Assembly: GCA_963920665.1 (NCBI GenBank)
Contig: OY987273.1
Coordinates: 498,501 to 562,500, forward strand
Length of the DNA: 64,000 nucleotides
Direction: 5' to 3'
Origin: Straminergon stramineum
Taxonomy: Eukaryota; Streptophyta; Bryopsida; Hypnales; Calliergonaceae
The notes beneath the pieces were generated by a model. It saw nothing but the letters and a program-made list of their open reading frames with translations, had not been told where the DNA came from and did no database searches. The position numbers and the translations under genes were made by a program. Position 1 is the first letter of the stretch. Each line of letters starts with the position of its first letter. Shown here piece after piece: positions 34,131 through 45,770 of the stretch.

Positions 34131-34710
34131 TTAACTTGATACAAGTTGAAGTTGAATAACACTCAGAATAATCTATGTCAAAATCTAATTGTTTTTTTGT
34201 CTAATGGACGTGTTTATCCTTTAATTTATATTTCGTTGAGCGTTAGATGATTTACTTTTTGTCTTCCTATTATTGATTCAAGTCATATCAACTTGAATGT
34301 TCATGTGTTTGATGGGATTTTTAATGGAGTTGATGTTTCTTTGTAATATTTTAACTCGATTCGAGTTAATTCACATAGTTTTATTGTTCGATATTGTGTT
34401 TTGATTGATTATAGAGTGCTTATGTATTCTTACGATATTATATATTACATTTCAACTCGTATTGAGTTGAATTGGTTTGCATCACTTGTAGTTGACTGTA
34501 ATAGTCAGCTAATTTCAACTTAGAGTTTTTGAAGATCAGATGAATGTTCATGTCGAATTGAGTTGAATCTTTGAAGCATTATTCCTGTTTCTTACTCTTT
34601 TCATATAGTAGATCTAGGAATTCAAGTCGCATCGACTTGAATTTCTTTGGATTCCTCCTACTGTTCTACACTAGTAGGATGGCTTCAAGTTGAACTAATG
34701 TCAACTTGAA
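34131..34710. repeat. Cluster of six palindromes upstream of unit 2
   Basis: Six members within 580 bp: 34131-34150 (TTAACTTG / CAAGTTGAA), 34277-34297 (TTCAAGT / ACTTGAA), 34351-34369 (TTAACTCGA / TCGAGTTAA, perfect), 34451-34471 (TTCAACTC / GAGTTGAA, perfect), 34621-34641 (TTCAAGTCG / CGACTTGAA, perfect) and 34684-34710 (TTCAAGTTGA / TCAACTTGAA, perfect with a 7-base spacer). A half site is at about 34550. Flanking sequences are not alike, so the palindrome itself is the repeated unit. The cluster starts about 70 bp upstream of the first recognisable codons of unit 2 on the minus strand, where a promoter would lie. Confidence 0.85.
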
Positions 34711-34959
34711 TTTCTCTAGACTTGAAAGCCCATGCTAATTCAACTCAATGCCATTCCAAATTCATAAAAACTACAAGTACATTTGCGTAGGGAAGTCCTA
34801 AATCTCTAACATGGGAAAAAATGCAAACAAAGGAAATTGACAACAGGAAGCACCTTAATAACTCTTACCAACCCTAAATGACAGGTTCAGATAAAGAATA
34901 AAGGACTACAAGACTTGGAAACAATGAAAACAATAATCATATGAAACACAAGAAGTAGC

Positions 34960-35845
34960 TTACCATATTTGTGAGTAAATGTTTAAATTTCCGTTAGGTC
35001 CTGTGGCCTCATGTTCTAGTGTTGATTCACTAAGACAATTCAACGGCCCACAATCTGAAATGCCACATTGTAGACTATGAGGTTCATCACAATGATTTGG
35101 GCACAAGTCAATGAGAGCAAAATATAGTAATGCAAAGCAGGAAAAAAGAATGTACATACATAATTTTTCCAATGCACTTGCAAAACTTGGATGTGGACCA
35201 CAAAACTTGTCGTCTACCTATGGAAGCAAACAAAAAAGTGCATAGACAAACACTACAATGAGTAGAATAAGTTGGAGCTAAACAACCGAAAGTCCTAAAC
35301 CCTAGCAAGTGTAGAAACACGCAACAGAATGCATCTTACAACTTGTAAGCAAAGAGTAAAACAAGCTAGCATACAAAAAACGACTTGTAGAAGTGGAAAT
35401 TGTGCAAGGAAAAATGAGACGATGCATTGTACATTTCAATGCACAAATGCATAGACTACCAAAACTAAGGTATCTAATTACAACAAAGAACTCCAACAAC
35501 AAAGAAAAGGAAAGAGAAGACAAAAATTGAACTTATGAGGGCGAGGAAGCACCTGAAGGCTTTATAGCACTGCCAAACTTCTACAACCCTAAATCGCAAA
35601 GTTCATAGTTCCGCCCACCAAGTAGCCCGCCTCACTGCTTTGGTTCTAGAACTCAAAGAATCGAAGAGAACCTGTACAAAAATCTTGCAAACAAAAGTCG
35701 CAGCGTGAAAGAAAAAGAATCGCAAAAAACAGAAACACACAAGCACAAGCACAAGCACAAGCATCACAATGAGAAGCAAGTAGGAAGTAGGAGTTTGGAA
35801 TGACGGAGAAGATGACAACAAGCATTCCTGGGAAACCCTAAACCC
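34960..35845 (-). other. Candidate transcribed unit, unrecognised multi-exon gene
   Basis: Downstream of a promoter-like arrangement (35831-35868) the minus strand has a CT-rich leader and several good splice-like signals. One small exon is bracketed by TTCCATAG| and |GTATGT and reads VDDKFCGPHPSFASALEKL (about 35155-35217). Another ends at ATATG|GTAAGC and contains LQCGISDCGPLNCLSESTLE (about 34975-35065). The sequence is less riddled with stops than its neighbours, but the exons are short and I recognise no family. It could be a long non-coding transcript or a young gene fragment. Confidence 0.35.
35735..35763. repeat. (ACAAGC)n hexanucleotide repeat
   Basis: About four ACAAGC units lie in the putative leader of the minus-strand unit. 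Confidence 0.85.
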
Positions 35846-35868
35846 GTGGGATATCCTATACTTATATA
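35831..35868 (-). promoter_or_regulatory. TATA box with adjacent telo-box (minus strand)
   Basis: On the minus strand TATATAAG (35868-35861) is followed about 20-30 bases later by GGGTTTAGGGTTT (35845-35833). TATA plus a telo-box (AAACCCTA) near the start site is a known layout in plant promoters, mostly of translation-related genes. A CT-rich leader follows. Confidence 0.5.
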
Positions 35869-35869
35869 G

Positions 35870-38800
35870 GACTTTGAAGTACCTTTTTTAAAAAATTTTG
35901 AGAAATGGTGAAGATGTTGATTACTTAGAATTTGGTGAAGTATTGTATTTCTACAATCTACATTCATCTATCTTTTGGACCAAAAAATCATTTTCAATCA
36001 TTTTAATGTGTTTTTTCATTCAAATTTGGCGACTTCATCCACCTTCTTAATAGAAATGGAAATGTTCTTGCAAAAAAGGATTTATTTTATCTAGCATAAA
36101 GTACACATTCATTTTGAACTAGTGCAATCTGGCCCCATTGTGCCACAATAAAGGGAATGCTTTGAACCTTGAACTTGCAAGGCACTAAACCCAAATTCAT
36201 CTGGAGAAGTGTAACACTCAACACCTAGGCAGGGTGGTCACCGTGGAATTCATCCCTAACTTTGGACATTGTGTGAATCGTTGGTTAAGGAGAATGGTGA
36301 ACCCTCAAACTCTATATGGGTGACTACGGAAATCATCTCTTTTGACATTTTGTGCAACGTTGTATTCAGGGAATCAAAAAACACTCATTTGAAGTCAAAG
36401 TATTAATGTACTTCAAAGACCTCCACTTATCTCAGAGAATTTCGAGTTTAGATGAACAATTGCACTTCAATATGTAGAATCAAACCATACGATCTTGTAG
36501 TTTACTTCTCTAGGACAAAGTGTTCAATCCTATGAAGTTTGACTGTTACAACAAATTAAAAGATGACTTTGATTGCCTCTTTTGGAAATTTTTGACACAA
36601 TGGACTTTGAATTTTAAAATATTGTGTTCAAGAATAAAGTTCAAAGTCTACAAATAAAATTTATTTTTTTAAATCTTCATTTTCATTTTCTAAAAAATTT
36701 GTAAGTAGAAGTAGGTCCAAGATTAGAAGGACAACGAAATCATCAATACATGGCTTGAACATGGGACCATAAACATACAAATCTTAGTGGTGAGATTGTT
36801 CTAGCAAACCTAATGTTGTCAACAATTTATTTTGAAAAATTGTAGAATTTGCATTCATCAATGAATTGTGTACGGTATTTCTTCAAGAAAATGCTCATAT
36901 TGCCTATTAAAAAGGAACATTGTTCATAACTTTCACATCAAATGGAATGAATGAAAGCCTAACATGTGCATATAAATGCAATATTCTAAGAAAAAAATTT
37001 GAAAGTTTCATTTGAATATTTTGGAGATTTAGATTCAACAAAAAATTCACTTGACCATGCACATGCACTACATGCTCAAACAAATTAGCCCCTTGATGCC
37101 CTTGCCCACTTGCATATCTATAGAGTTTCTTTTCTTGTAGTGGCCTTAAATATTGATTGGCTAAATTTCTCTCCAAAGACTATCCACATTGACCATTTTT
37201 GACAGTGTTTGACTTTGACATAGTTTTTCTTTAAATCAAAAGTTTCTTTTACGTATGAGAAGAAAAGTTGGAAAATGACATGAGAAAAATATGGAAGTTC
37301 TATTTTGGAGGGCATTTAGGAGTTCTTAAAAGCAAAATAACCCTTGTCATCTTGTCCATTTTTTTCTCTTGAAAAGCACATGCTTCATAATTACTTTCAC
37401 AATACCAATGTGAATGTAATTAAGTTAATTAACCAATATCTCTATATTTAGACAAAAATATAATCTATAAGGAATTGATTGAAAAAATTATTTAGAACTT
37501 CTATGCTTTTTTGTTGTATGAGCTCAACCATTTTGAACTTTTTTTCCCAAACATTGATAATTGAAATCTTAAATATAATTCCATGAATGGAATTTGTTTT
37601 TCCCTCCTAAAATGAAATTTCCAAGAACCTTGCTAAAAATTGAGATCATAGGGACCAAATCAAACCTCCAATTGTCTCCTAAGGAACCACTTGGGACATT
37701 TTGATAATGGGGGTCATGAAAATAGAACAAGTAAAAGGTTTCTAAACAAAAATTAGTCCACCTAATAAAATTGAGGAATTAAAAAAGTTGTGAAATCAAT
37801 TGGAGTCAATTTTGTAAGATGACTGCATTTAGATGGAAATATAAATATTTTTTGTTAGGAATTGTACAACAATTAAATTTCATATGGTTGCTTGGGTTTA
37901 GAATTTTGAAGAACTATTGTAAGTGAGACAAAGTTTTGTTCAAAAAGTCAAATTTGTATTAATATGGCAATTACATTTGTTTGATGATTTCAAAAAATTT
38001 GAAGGGCACTTTTGAAGGGTAAGTACCAAAAAAATCCTTTACTTTCCCCCCAAAAGATTTGATTTGACTAAATAGAGGTTTTGAAAGGCCTATACGTACC
38101 ATAAGTGAAGACTTTTAAGCTTACTATTATTTCTAGTTTTCCAATTTTTAGCAAAATTTGCCAGTTTCACTTCATTTGAGATCTAAAACTCCAAAGAACT
38201 AGTATATGCAAATTGTAAATACATTGTGGGGAGGCACACTATACTAAAGATAAGCAATGTACATTTCTATTGTTATGAAGTAAAAACACCCAAAAGTGTT
38301 CTTCTTTCCTTTCATGTATAGTATAGGTCTAGAACCTAAACCCTACATCTTTTATGAATTTCTTTTTTCAATTCATGTTCTACCAATTAGACTATTAGAA
38401 AGTTTAGTATAAAAAATAGAGCTCAATGTGGTCCTCAATTATTACAAAACTTACAATTATGTCGAACATTTACAACTTTTTAGTTCTATGTCTTTGGGGA
38501 ATCCTATACCATTCAATGACTTTGGGAAATTACATTTCGTTCACCCAAATACATGGGTGGTTGAATTTCTTTTCAATGTTTTGAATTTTGCCAAAGAATG
38601 CAAGACTTTGACTTAAACAATCTAATTAATTACCTTTGCATGTTTGGTTTGGGACCTAAACCGCAAAGTTCATTACAGTGAAACAACTAGGTATTTGAAA
38701 TCATTGAATACATTTTCTGTCACCCCTTCAATATACAAAGCAATACATTAGTCATAAGTTTTTATTCCAAGACGACTTGATTTGCACATACTATAGTGTG

Positions 38801-40545
38801 ATTTTGGCTTTTGTCAATTTTTTATGTTCTTCACATAAACTAAATTTCACATGAACTACACTTAAATTGTTTATACTAAAATGAATGAATTGTGATTTTG
38901 GTTTGCTAGTCTTGTAATTATTTCACCACTCATCATTTTTTCATTGTGATTGAAATGTCATGTCCTTCAACATTTGATTTCAAGAATTGTCACTAAACCA
39001 CCATTCAATGTAATGCTTGTCATTTTATACCATGTTGACATGCATGTACGGAAGAAAGAGCATGTTCGCCAGATATTCATAATCCCTCAAGTAATGAATG
39101 TTCATTAGGAAAAATGTAAGATTAAAAAAAAATGTGAGAAAATAATGTATCAAATGAAGACGCATCTTTAGTAAGGATGGACTAAGAAAGCTTCAATTCA
39201 TAGTAAACCTTGTCCACAAATTTCGTGACATTATAAGTGCATGTTGCTGCACCCCAACACCTTTTGTCCTTTATGAATGCACAAACATTGAATGCCGTGT
39301 AACACTTAAGAGATAACGGAGTGGTGCATGGGGATTAATCATCATAGTGGTAATTTGGAAATGGAAGACAATCATCAACCTCATTTTACATGATATTCTA
39401 TATAAATTGGATGTACTAATTACTAAATGAGGCCGTACTTCTTATGTAATGAAGTACATACTTTTACATATTCTTATACATCAATTGCATATACTCAATG
39501 CAATTCCAAATTCCACATATTAGGTACTTAAGCATTTATACTTTTGAGATTTGTTTAGGCACACAATTGCATACCATATCATTGAATAGGCTTTTGGACA
39601 AAAAGAATCTAAATCTAAATATTATAATTGACATTGGAAATTCATGCCCAAAAACTTTAGCGTGTAAAAAATATGATTGTATGACCTCAATCTAGATTGG
39701 AACTTATTGAAACTTGCTCATATAATATGAAAACTTACTAGCTTTGTGCAAATGTAATTTTCCTTCAACCGGAGCGTGGGAGCTAAAGTCATGGCACACT
39801 TTAGCAAAAGTTGAACTCCATTGGTCCCCCCCAAAATGAAAGAGAATGTGAAAATAATTTTCAATTTATTTTCCTTAAATCCTTAAACCCTTATTAATAA
39901 CCCCTAAATGCCCAAGGCACTAGATTCTGGTGTTTCGAAAACTGTGAAGTTAAATAGAACCCAACCAAATTGCTATTATTATTAAAAATATTTTTAGAAA
40001 ACTCTTTTTGAAGTGTAGTTTTAGGATAAAAGGCTAATCTTAAAAATTAAGGATTATGATTTTCCTATCAAAGATTTTATGCAAGGATGCACATTGCAAT
40101 CTTGACCTCATGTAGTATTTAGGACTCTTGGAGATGAGCGTCAAATACACTAGATGTTGGAGTAAAAATGACATGAGAAATTCATTTAAAAAAATCATAG
40201 AATAGATTTTCAAAAACTATAAATTGATTGGGGTTTTCCGTGTTAAGTCCTCTTACCTTATGTTTTTCTAGTGACAAACTTTTTAGAGTTAACATGCAAA
40301 AAAAGAATTGAAATTTTTTCATACTTTTAACACCCTCATGATCAAACATTATAATCCTTCAATCCATAAGTGATATTGATATGTTTTATTTTTGTGGGTG
40401 ATTTCTAAGATGTCTAGTTTGAATTTGTCTGGTTATAATTTATAAAAAATTGGTATAACTTGGGAAAATGTTGACTTATGGTTCAATTTAGAACAAATTT
40501 GAAGAAGCTCCAAACAGGCCTTGGGCATTTAGGGATTAAATCCCA
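35870..40545. other. Long AT-rich region without recognisable genes
   Basis: Almost 4.7 kb of AT-rich sequence. ORFs on both strands are short and low in complexity, and none resembles a known family. I see no repeats with clear boundaries. Confidence 0.6.
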
Positions 40546-40606
40546 TACCCTAAACCCTTAAAACCCTTAAACCTATAAACCGTATACCGTATACCTTAAA
40601 AAACAA
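40546..40606. repeat. Degenerate interstitial telomere-like tract
   Basis: ATACCCTAAACCCTTAAAAC and similar units (CCCTTAAA, CCTATAAA, CCGTATA) are variants of the plant telomere unit CCCTAAA. The tract lies 130 bp left of R1-B. Confidence 0.5.
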
Positions 40607-40731
40607 AACCAACCTCAAACCCTACACCAACAACTCATGTCATAATAGTCCATGAATTGACAATGCACATAGTCGCCTCGTTGCCCCACATAGATTGGAC
40701 ATATATCTTTCGTAGAGTTATTTTTAACATC

Positions 40732-43700
40732 TGTCGTATGTGTAGTGGAGTGTAAGTACCATTACAACACCAAAACGTCGTAAAATGACTCAAAATATCG
40801 TCCTAGGGGATTCTAGACTATTGCTACAAGCTGAGATTATTTGTATTACCAACTTAAGCTCTCTCTTCACTTCTTTTTTTTCTTTTCCGGATCACTACGT
40901 TTCTGGAATCCAGATCCACTCCTTTCAGGAATCTAGATCCGTCTCTTCTCACACGCACTTTGGTTTTTGGTGCCTCTGTTTTACCCTCAGAGGGTCCATC
41001 TTTGATCTTGTAGAGGGGTAGGGATTCACCACTTGTATTCCTTACACTATCTTTTCTCTCTAAACTACACAAAACACACTTAGACCAAATGTTGCAATAG
41101 ATCAGACCAAGAAACACTCTCACAACTTCCCGGATGGCCAATTCGGAAGGCAAGTCACTCAAAGCCGTAACAAGTCTTCTCCACTACAACAACAAATCAA
41201 CAAAAACTGGAACCAATGGGGGATTGTTAGTCATTCACTAGATTGATTCTACGGTTTGGCAGACCATTCGGAGAATAGGGTGGGGATTTTTCCGCTGGCG
41301 GTTGCTTATCTCTGTACGGAACCCTCCTTGGTATTTTGGACTCACACCCACGCCACTCCTTGCCAAATTTCCATTCTAGTGTTTTTAGGCCACCGCACAC
41401 AAGACCGTATTCACAAGCCTAAATTACGTCACAAACGTTCCCTCCCAAATCAAATCCAGTCACCTCAGATCTAGATTCCTCTTTTCCTCTTCCTCTCTCT
41501 TACACTTCAACGCTCTCACATACAAACACAAGAAAGTTGGATATATAACAGGTCAATTCTTAAATGTCCACTTGGTGGCTCAAATTAAAGAAGGGATGAC
41601 AAGATACCAACTATAAGCACTAGGATGGAATGAGAGGACAACAAACCTACCCTCACTTTAAAACTCAAAACCCCAAAGCCAAAAAGCCACTCGAAAATCT
41701 AGGTGACCAATCATAGACTCCTTGAGAAACTTGGAAAGTCAAATCGTACAAATCCGGAACCCGGGCCCACACCTGGAAACTTGGATGAGATTCAAAATTC
41801 AAATCCTAACTAACTAAAACCTAACTACTTCGCCTTTCGTGCCTTCTTTTGACTGCTCCCGCCTTGACTTGCTAGTGCCTAGATGGATGCCTTTGGAGTT
41901 GCTTTCAGAGTCACATTCACTAGAGTTGTCCTCAATGTTGCCCGAGTTTGGATCTTCCAGATTTATGGAGGTGAGTCTTCCTCTTCTATGTCTTCCTCCT
42001 CTTCTTCCTCCTCTAATCCGATTTGGTACTCCTCTTCTTCAAATTTCTCAATATGAGTGACCTCCCCCTTGTCTTTTTCTCCTAGAGAGGTGTCATCCAA
42101 GACTATGGGTATCTTCTCCTACCTTGGTTGAGGCTGCTGCATGTACTCGAAGCTTTCCTGATGAGTCCGGGCTAGATTCATCAATCCTCCAATCCGGTCT
42201 GCTAGGTCACTCCGAATAAGCAACCTAGGCATCTAAAGGGTTTCCTTCTCAGGAACACGGATCCTTGGATTCGATGGTGAGACGGTAAAATCCGGTGGTG
42301 CCAATTCTTGTGTTGCATCTAGCTGCTTGGCTGGCTCCCGAATTGTCTTCACGCTTCCGCAGATGGTCTTTTCTAGCTGAGTTGAGAATAGCTTAGTTGA
42401 ATGACAGAGAGTCTCCCTAGGCACTTCCAATCTTGACGGAAGTGGTAGTGATGTTGTTAACTTCATAGGAATTTCTGTGTCAAAGTGGATTTCTAGAAAG
42501 TGGGAAAAATCCATGACACAATCCGGATCAATCCGCCCTAAGAGCTGGCACATCTCCTTCAATACGAAATCCATCCTTGATGAGAAGTCGACTAGGATCC
42601 GGACTACCTTGGATCCGGGAAGATGTCCTTCCTTGATTAGTTGGTTCTAAACAAGGGACGCCTTGATGACGAGCTCCGTAGGTCTATCTACCAGACGAGA
42701 TAGGTTCTTGACAAGCTATAGAGCTTCCTTCTCCCTTTGCTTTGCTGTGGCTAACTCTCCTTTTGCCCAACTTAACCTCGCTAGAAGGTCAGTCTTCTCC
42801 TTCCGTCCCAACTCTTCTAGATTCGGAAGTTTCTTCACCACGTTAAGCATATCCACTGGCTCGACCTTCAACTCCTTGTTGATCCTTCTGAGAAGGTCTG
42901 CCAAGGTCTTGTGGTACTCCTGTGCATGCACCACCCAGTCGAATCTAATTTTGAAGAACCTGGAAATGTCTTCCTTTGGCTTTTCTAGAACCTTCTCTAG
43001 AATAAAGAGTTTCCTGCATGATGCCAGATTGGTAGATTTCCTTTGTCTTTGATCTATGAGCTACTCCTCCTCTTCTGGCTCCTCCTCTTCTTCAAACGCC
43101 GGCTCCTCTGCCTCTACTTTGTCCGTGAGGCCGTAATGTAGGATTGTGAATTCTGTGTTGTATTCTACCATTTATGCATCACTCAAACGTTCTACATAGT
43201 GGTAGAGGTGGAACTGGTAAGGACCGATTGGGCTGGTCTTACCCTTTCCTACATGAGCAGCAAGCTTGGAGACTACTCCTCCAATGATTTTGCCCCAGTT
43301 GACCGGTCTACCTTCCATTGTACCAAATATGGTATTGGCTACCATAATCGTAACCTAGGTAGGCTTTTCTGGATACAAGATCGGAATAAAAAACTCTAAG
43401 ACCTGCTTCTGCCTCCCATCTAGACAATCACTAATGGCATACCCTCCCTTAGAATGGGCTGCATTCCTGAACTTCCCTACCGTGAACTTATCCGTTCGGG
43501 AGGTTAATTTGGATCCCTTCCTAGGGAATCCATATACCTTTGCCCAAACCTCATCCGTCCAGGTCTAGGCTCCTCTTCACTATCAGCTCATATTAATTCG
43601 GAGCTCCTAAGATAAGCTCTTGAATCATCCGATCATTCTTTATAGTCCATGGCCTAAGGAACAAACCAACACACCTTCTCGTGCTTAGGTCGTCTTCTAA

Positions 43701-44194
43701 CTACGACCAGTCTCTCAGTCTTTCTAGAGTGGTCGGAGAGACCATCCATGCCGTAACTAATGGTTTACGGATATCTCCCTCCGCCAGCGAAAACTTGAAC
43801 TATTGAAACGATAACTAACTCACCACTCTTTCATTCAACTATATGAGTGCAGAACCACTACGGAAGGAAGAGGAAGAAAAAAAATGGGAGTGGTAGGGGT
43901 TAAATACCCGTCATCCTACCGATCGTTCCAGAAGCGAACCATTTACCCGTAACGATTCCCTAGATACCTAGACCAGAATCTTAGACCATAGGCTGTCACT
44001 ATCCGAGTTTCCAAAATCCAGATTCATCTTGGATTCTTTTACGGAACACTTGGATCATCCTCTCAGCTTTAATGCAATGTTTAGGCTAAGAGGATTCTAA
44101 TTCTATTGGTCTATTGGAAATTTTGAAAAATTCTATACTATTATAGACCTAATTTATATTAACCCGGTGGATTCCAAGATTACATCTTACGACA
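40732..44194 (-). mobile_element. R1-B: near-complete R1 element
   Basis: Minus orientation. The 5' end is at 44194 (minus strand TGTCGTAAGATGTAATCTTGG) and the 3' end at 40732 (plus strand TGTCGTATGTGTAGTGG). It aligns over its length with R1-C (58872-62398). Flanks at the two ends do not match each other: ACATC on the left, CATTG on the right. The right flank read on the minus strand (CAATG) instead matches the flank of the inverted arm at 45771-45775, so this element has been rearranged (see findings). It carries a conserved but stop-containing ORF. Confidence 0.85.
41838..43800 (-). pseudogene. R1 element ORF, copy B
   Basis: Minus-strand reading in one dominant frame: a globular N-terminal part, then helical segments (INKELKVEPVDMLNVVKKLP and LLARLSWAKGELATAKQREK), then VVRILVDFSSRMDFVLKEM and LGRIDPDCVMDFSHFLEIHF, then a Glu-rich tail (GLEEEEEEDIEEEDSPP). 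It matches copy C residue by residue with scattered stops. There is no reverse transcriptase, integrase, protease or zinc knuckle. The helical and acidic make-up could suit a structural (gag-like) or nucleic-acid-binding role, but the family is not recognised. Confidence 0.6.
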
Positions 44195-44339
44195 CATTGA
44201 TTTATTATAAAATAGAACTATTCTAATGTTGAATTCTCCATTTTCTTGGTTAGGCAAACGAAAGTAGAATTCGCTCAACTTACTTATTGTAGTTAGGCTC
44301 AAAAGACAAATGAGGTAGTTTGTAACTGGACCAAAGTCT

Positions 44340-44570
44340 AATTCAGAAGTGATTTGGAATTGACTTGGTCTCTAGAATAAGAATCCAGAATTGAACTAGA
44401 ATCCGGATTAGAATTTAGAATCCAAAATGGACTTGGAATACGGAATTAAAAAGTAGTCCGGATTAGAATCTGGAATTGAAGTAGAATTCGGAATTAACCT
44501 TGAATCCGGAATTGACTTAGAATCCGGAATGGAATCCGGAAATAGAACCCAGAGATGGATCCGAAATTGA
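44340..44570. repeat. Short tandem repeats around AGAATCCGGAATTGACTT
   Basis: At least eight degenerate units with GAATCCGGAATTGA-like cores lie between R1-B and the inverted R1 arm. They appear to continue the acidic-tail coding of the arm in a degenerate way. Confidence 0.75.
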
Positions 44571-45770
44571 CTTGGGCAACAATGAAAGCGACTCTGAAAG
44601 TAACTCCAAAGGCATCCATCTAGGCACTAGCAAGTCAAGGCGGGAGCAGTCAAAAGAAGGCACGAAAGGCGAAGTAGTTAGGTTTTAGTTAGTTAGGATT
44701 TGAATTTTGAATCTCATCCAAGTTTCCAGGTGTGGGCCCGGGTTCCGGATTTGTACGATTTGACTTTCCAAGTTTCTCAAGGAGTCTATGATTGGTCACC
44801 TAGATTTTCGAGTGGCTTTTTGGCTTTGGGGTTTTGAGTTTTAAAGTGAGGGTAGGTTTGTTGTCCTCTCATTCCATCCTAGTGCTTATAGTTGGTATCT
44901 TGTCATCCCTTCTTTAATTTGAGCCACCAAGTGGACATTTAAGAATTGACCTGTTATATATCCAACTTTCTTGTGTTTGTATGTGAGAGCGTTGAAGTGT
45001 AAGAGAGAGGAAGAGGAAAAGAGGAATCTAGATCTGAGGTGACTGGATTTGATTTGGGAGGGAACGTTTGTGACGTAATTTAGGCTTGTGAATACGGTCT
45101 TGTGTGCGGTGGCCTAAAAACACTAGAATGGAAATTTGGCAAGGAGTGGCGTGGGTGTGAGTCCAAAATACCAAGGAGGGTTCCGTACAGAGATAAGCAA
45201 CCGCTAGCGGAAAAATCCCCACCCTACTCTCCGAATGGTCTGCCAAACCGTAGAATCAATCTAGTGAATGACTAACAATCTTCCATTGGTTCCAGTTTTT
45301 GTTGATTTGTTGTTGTAGTGGAGAAGACTTGTTACGGCTTTGAGTGACTTGCCTTCCGAATTGGCCATCCGGGAAGTTGTGAGAGTGTTTCTTGGTCTGA
45401 TCTATTGCAACATTTGGTCTAAGTGTGTTTTGTGTAGTTTAGAGAGAAAAGATAGTGTAAGGAATACAAGTGGTGAGTCCCTACCCCTCTACAAGATCAA
45501 AGATGGACCCTCTGAGGGTAAAACAGAGGCACCAAAAACCAAAGTGCGTGTGAGAAGAGACGGATCTAGATTCCTGAAAGGAGTGGATCTGGATTCCAGA
45601 AACGTAGTGATCCGGAAAAGAAAAAAAAGAAGTGAAGAGAGAGCTTAAGTTGGTAATACAAATAATCTCAGCTTGTAGCAATAGTCTAGAATCCCCTAGG
45701 ACGATATTTTGAGTCATTTTACGACGTTTTGGTGTTGTAATGGTACTTATACTCCACTGTACGTACGACA
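44571..45770 (+). mobile_element. R1-B': inverted 3' part of an R1 element
   Basis: About 1200 bp nearly identical to the reverse complement of 40732-41946. The 102-codon ORF beginning MSDLPSELAIREVVRVFLGL is the same on both arms (45340-45648 plus; 40854-41162 minus), and a neighbouring ORF differs by one residue. It ends TACGACA at 45770, followed by CAATG. The arms differ by only a few bases, apart from a roughly 20-base deletion near the inner end. Confidence 0.9.
44955..45478 (+). promoter_or_regulatory. Promoter-like and donor-like signals in the R1 3' arm
   Basis: TATATA at 44955-44960 is followed by a purine/pyrimidine leader. AAGTGGTGAGTCC (donor-like GGTGAGT at 45472-45478) follows about 510 bp later. 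The same signals are in the left arm on the other strand. If R1 is an LTR, this would be the U3/R boundary and a leader splice donor. Confidence 0.35.

Noticed and set aside
34131..34710. CRISPR-like array
   Set aside because: The repeats are palindromes of variable sequence and irregular spacing in a plant genome; there are no uniform spacers or cas genes.
35870..40545. tRNA or other RNA gene in the AT-rich desert
   Set aside because: I saw no cloverleaf-compatible sequence or conserved box A/B text; a tRNA scan would settle it.
40732..45770. Single Mutator-like element with 1.2-kb terminal inverted repeats
   Set aside because: The outer flanks do not form a 9-bp duplication. The inner R1 end and the outer right end share CAATG, which fits inversion of an R1 insertion better.
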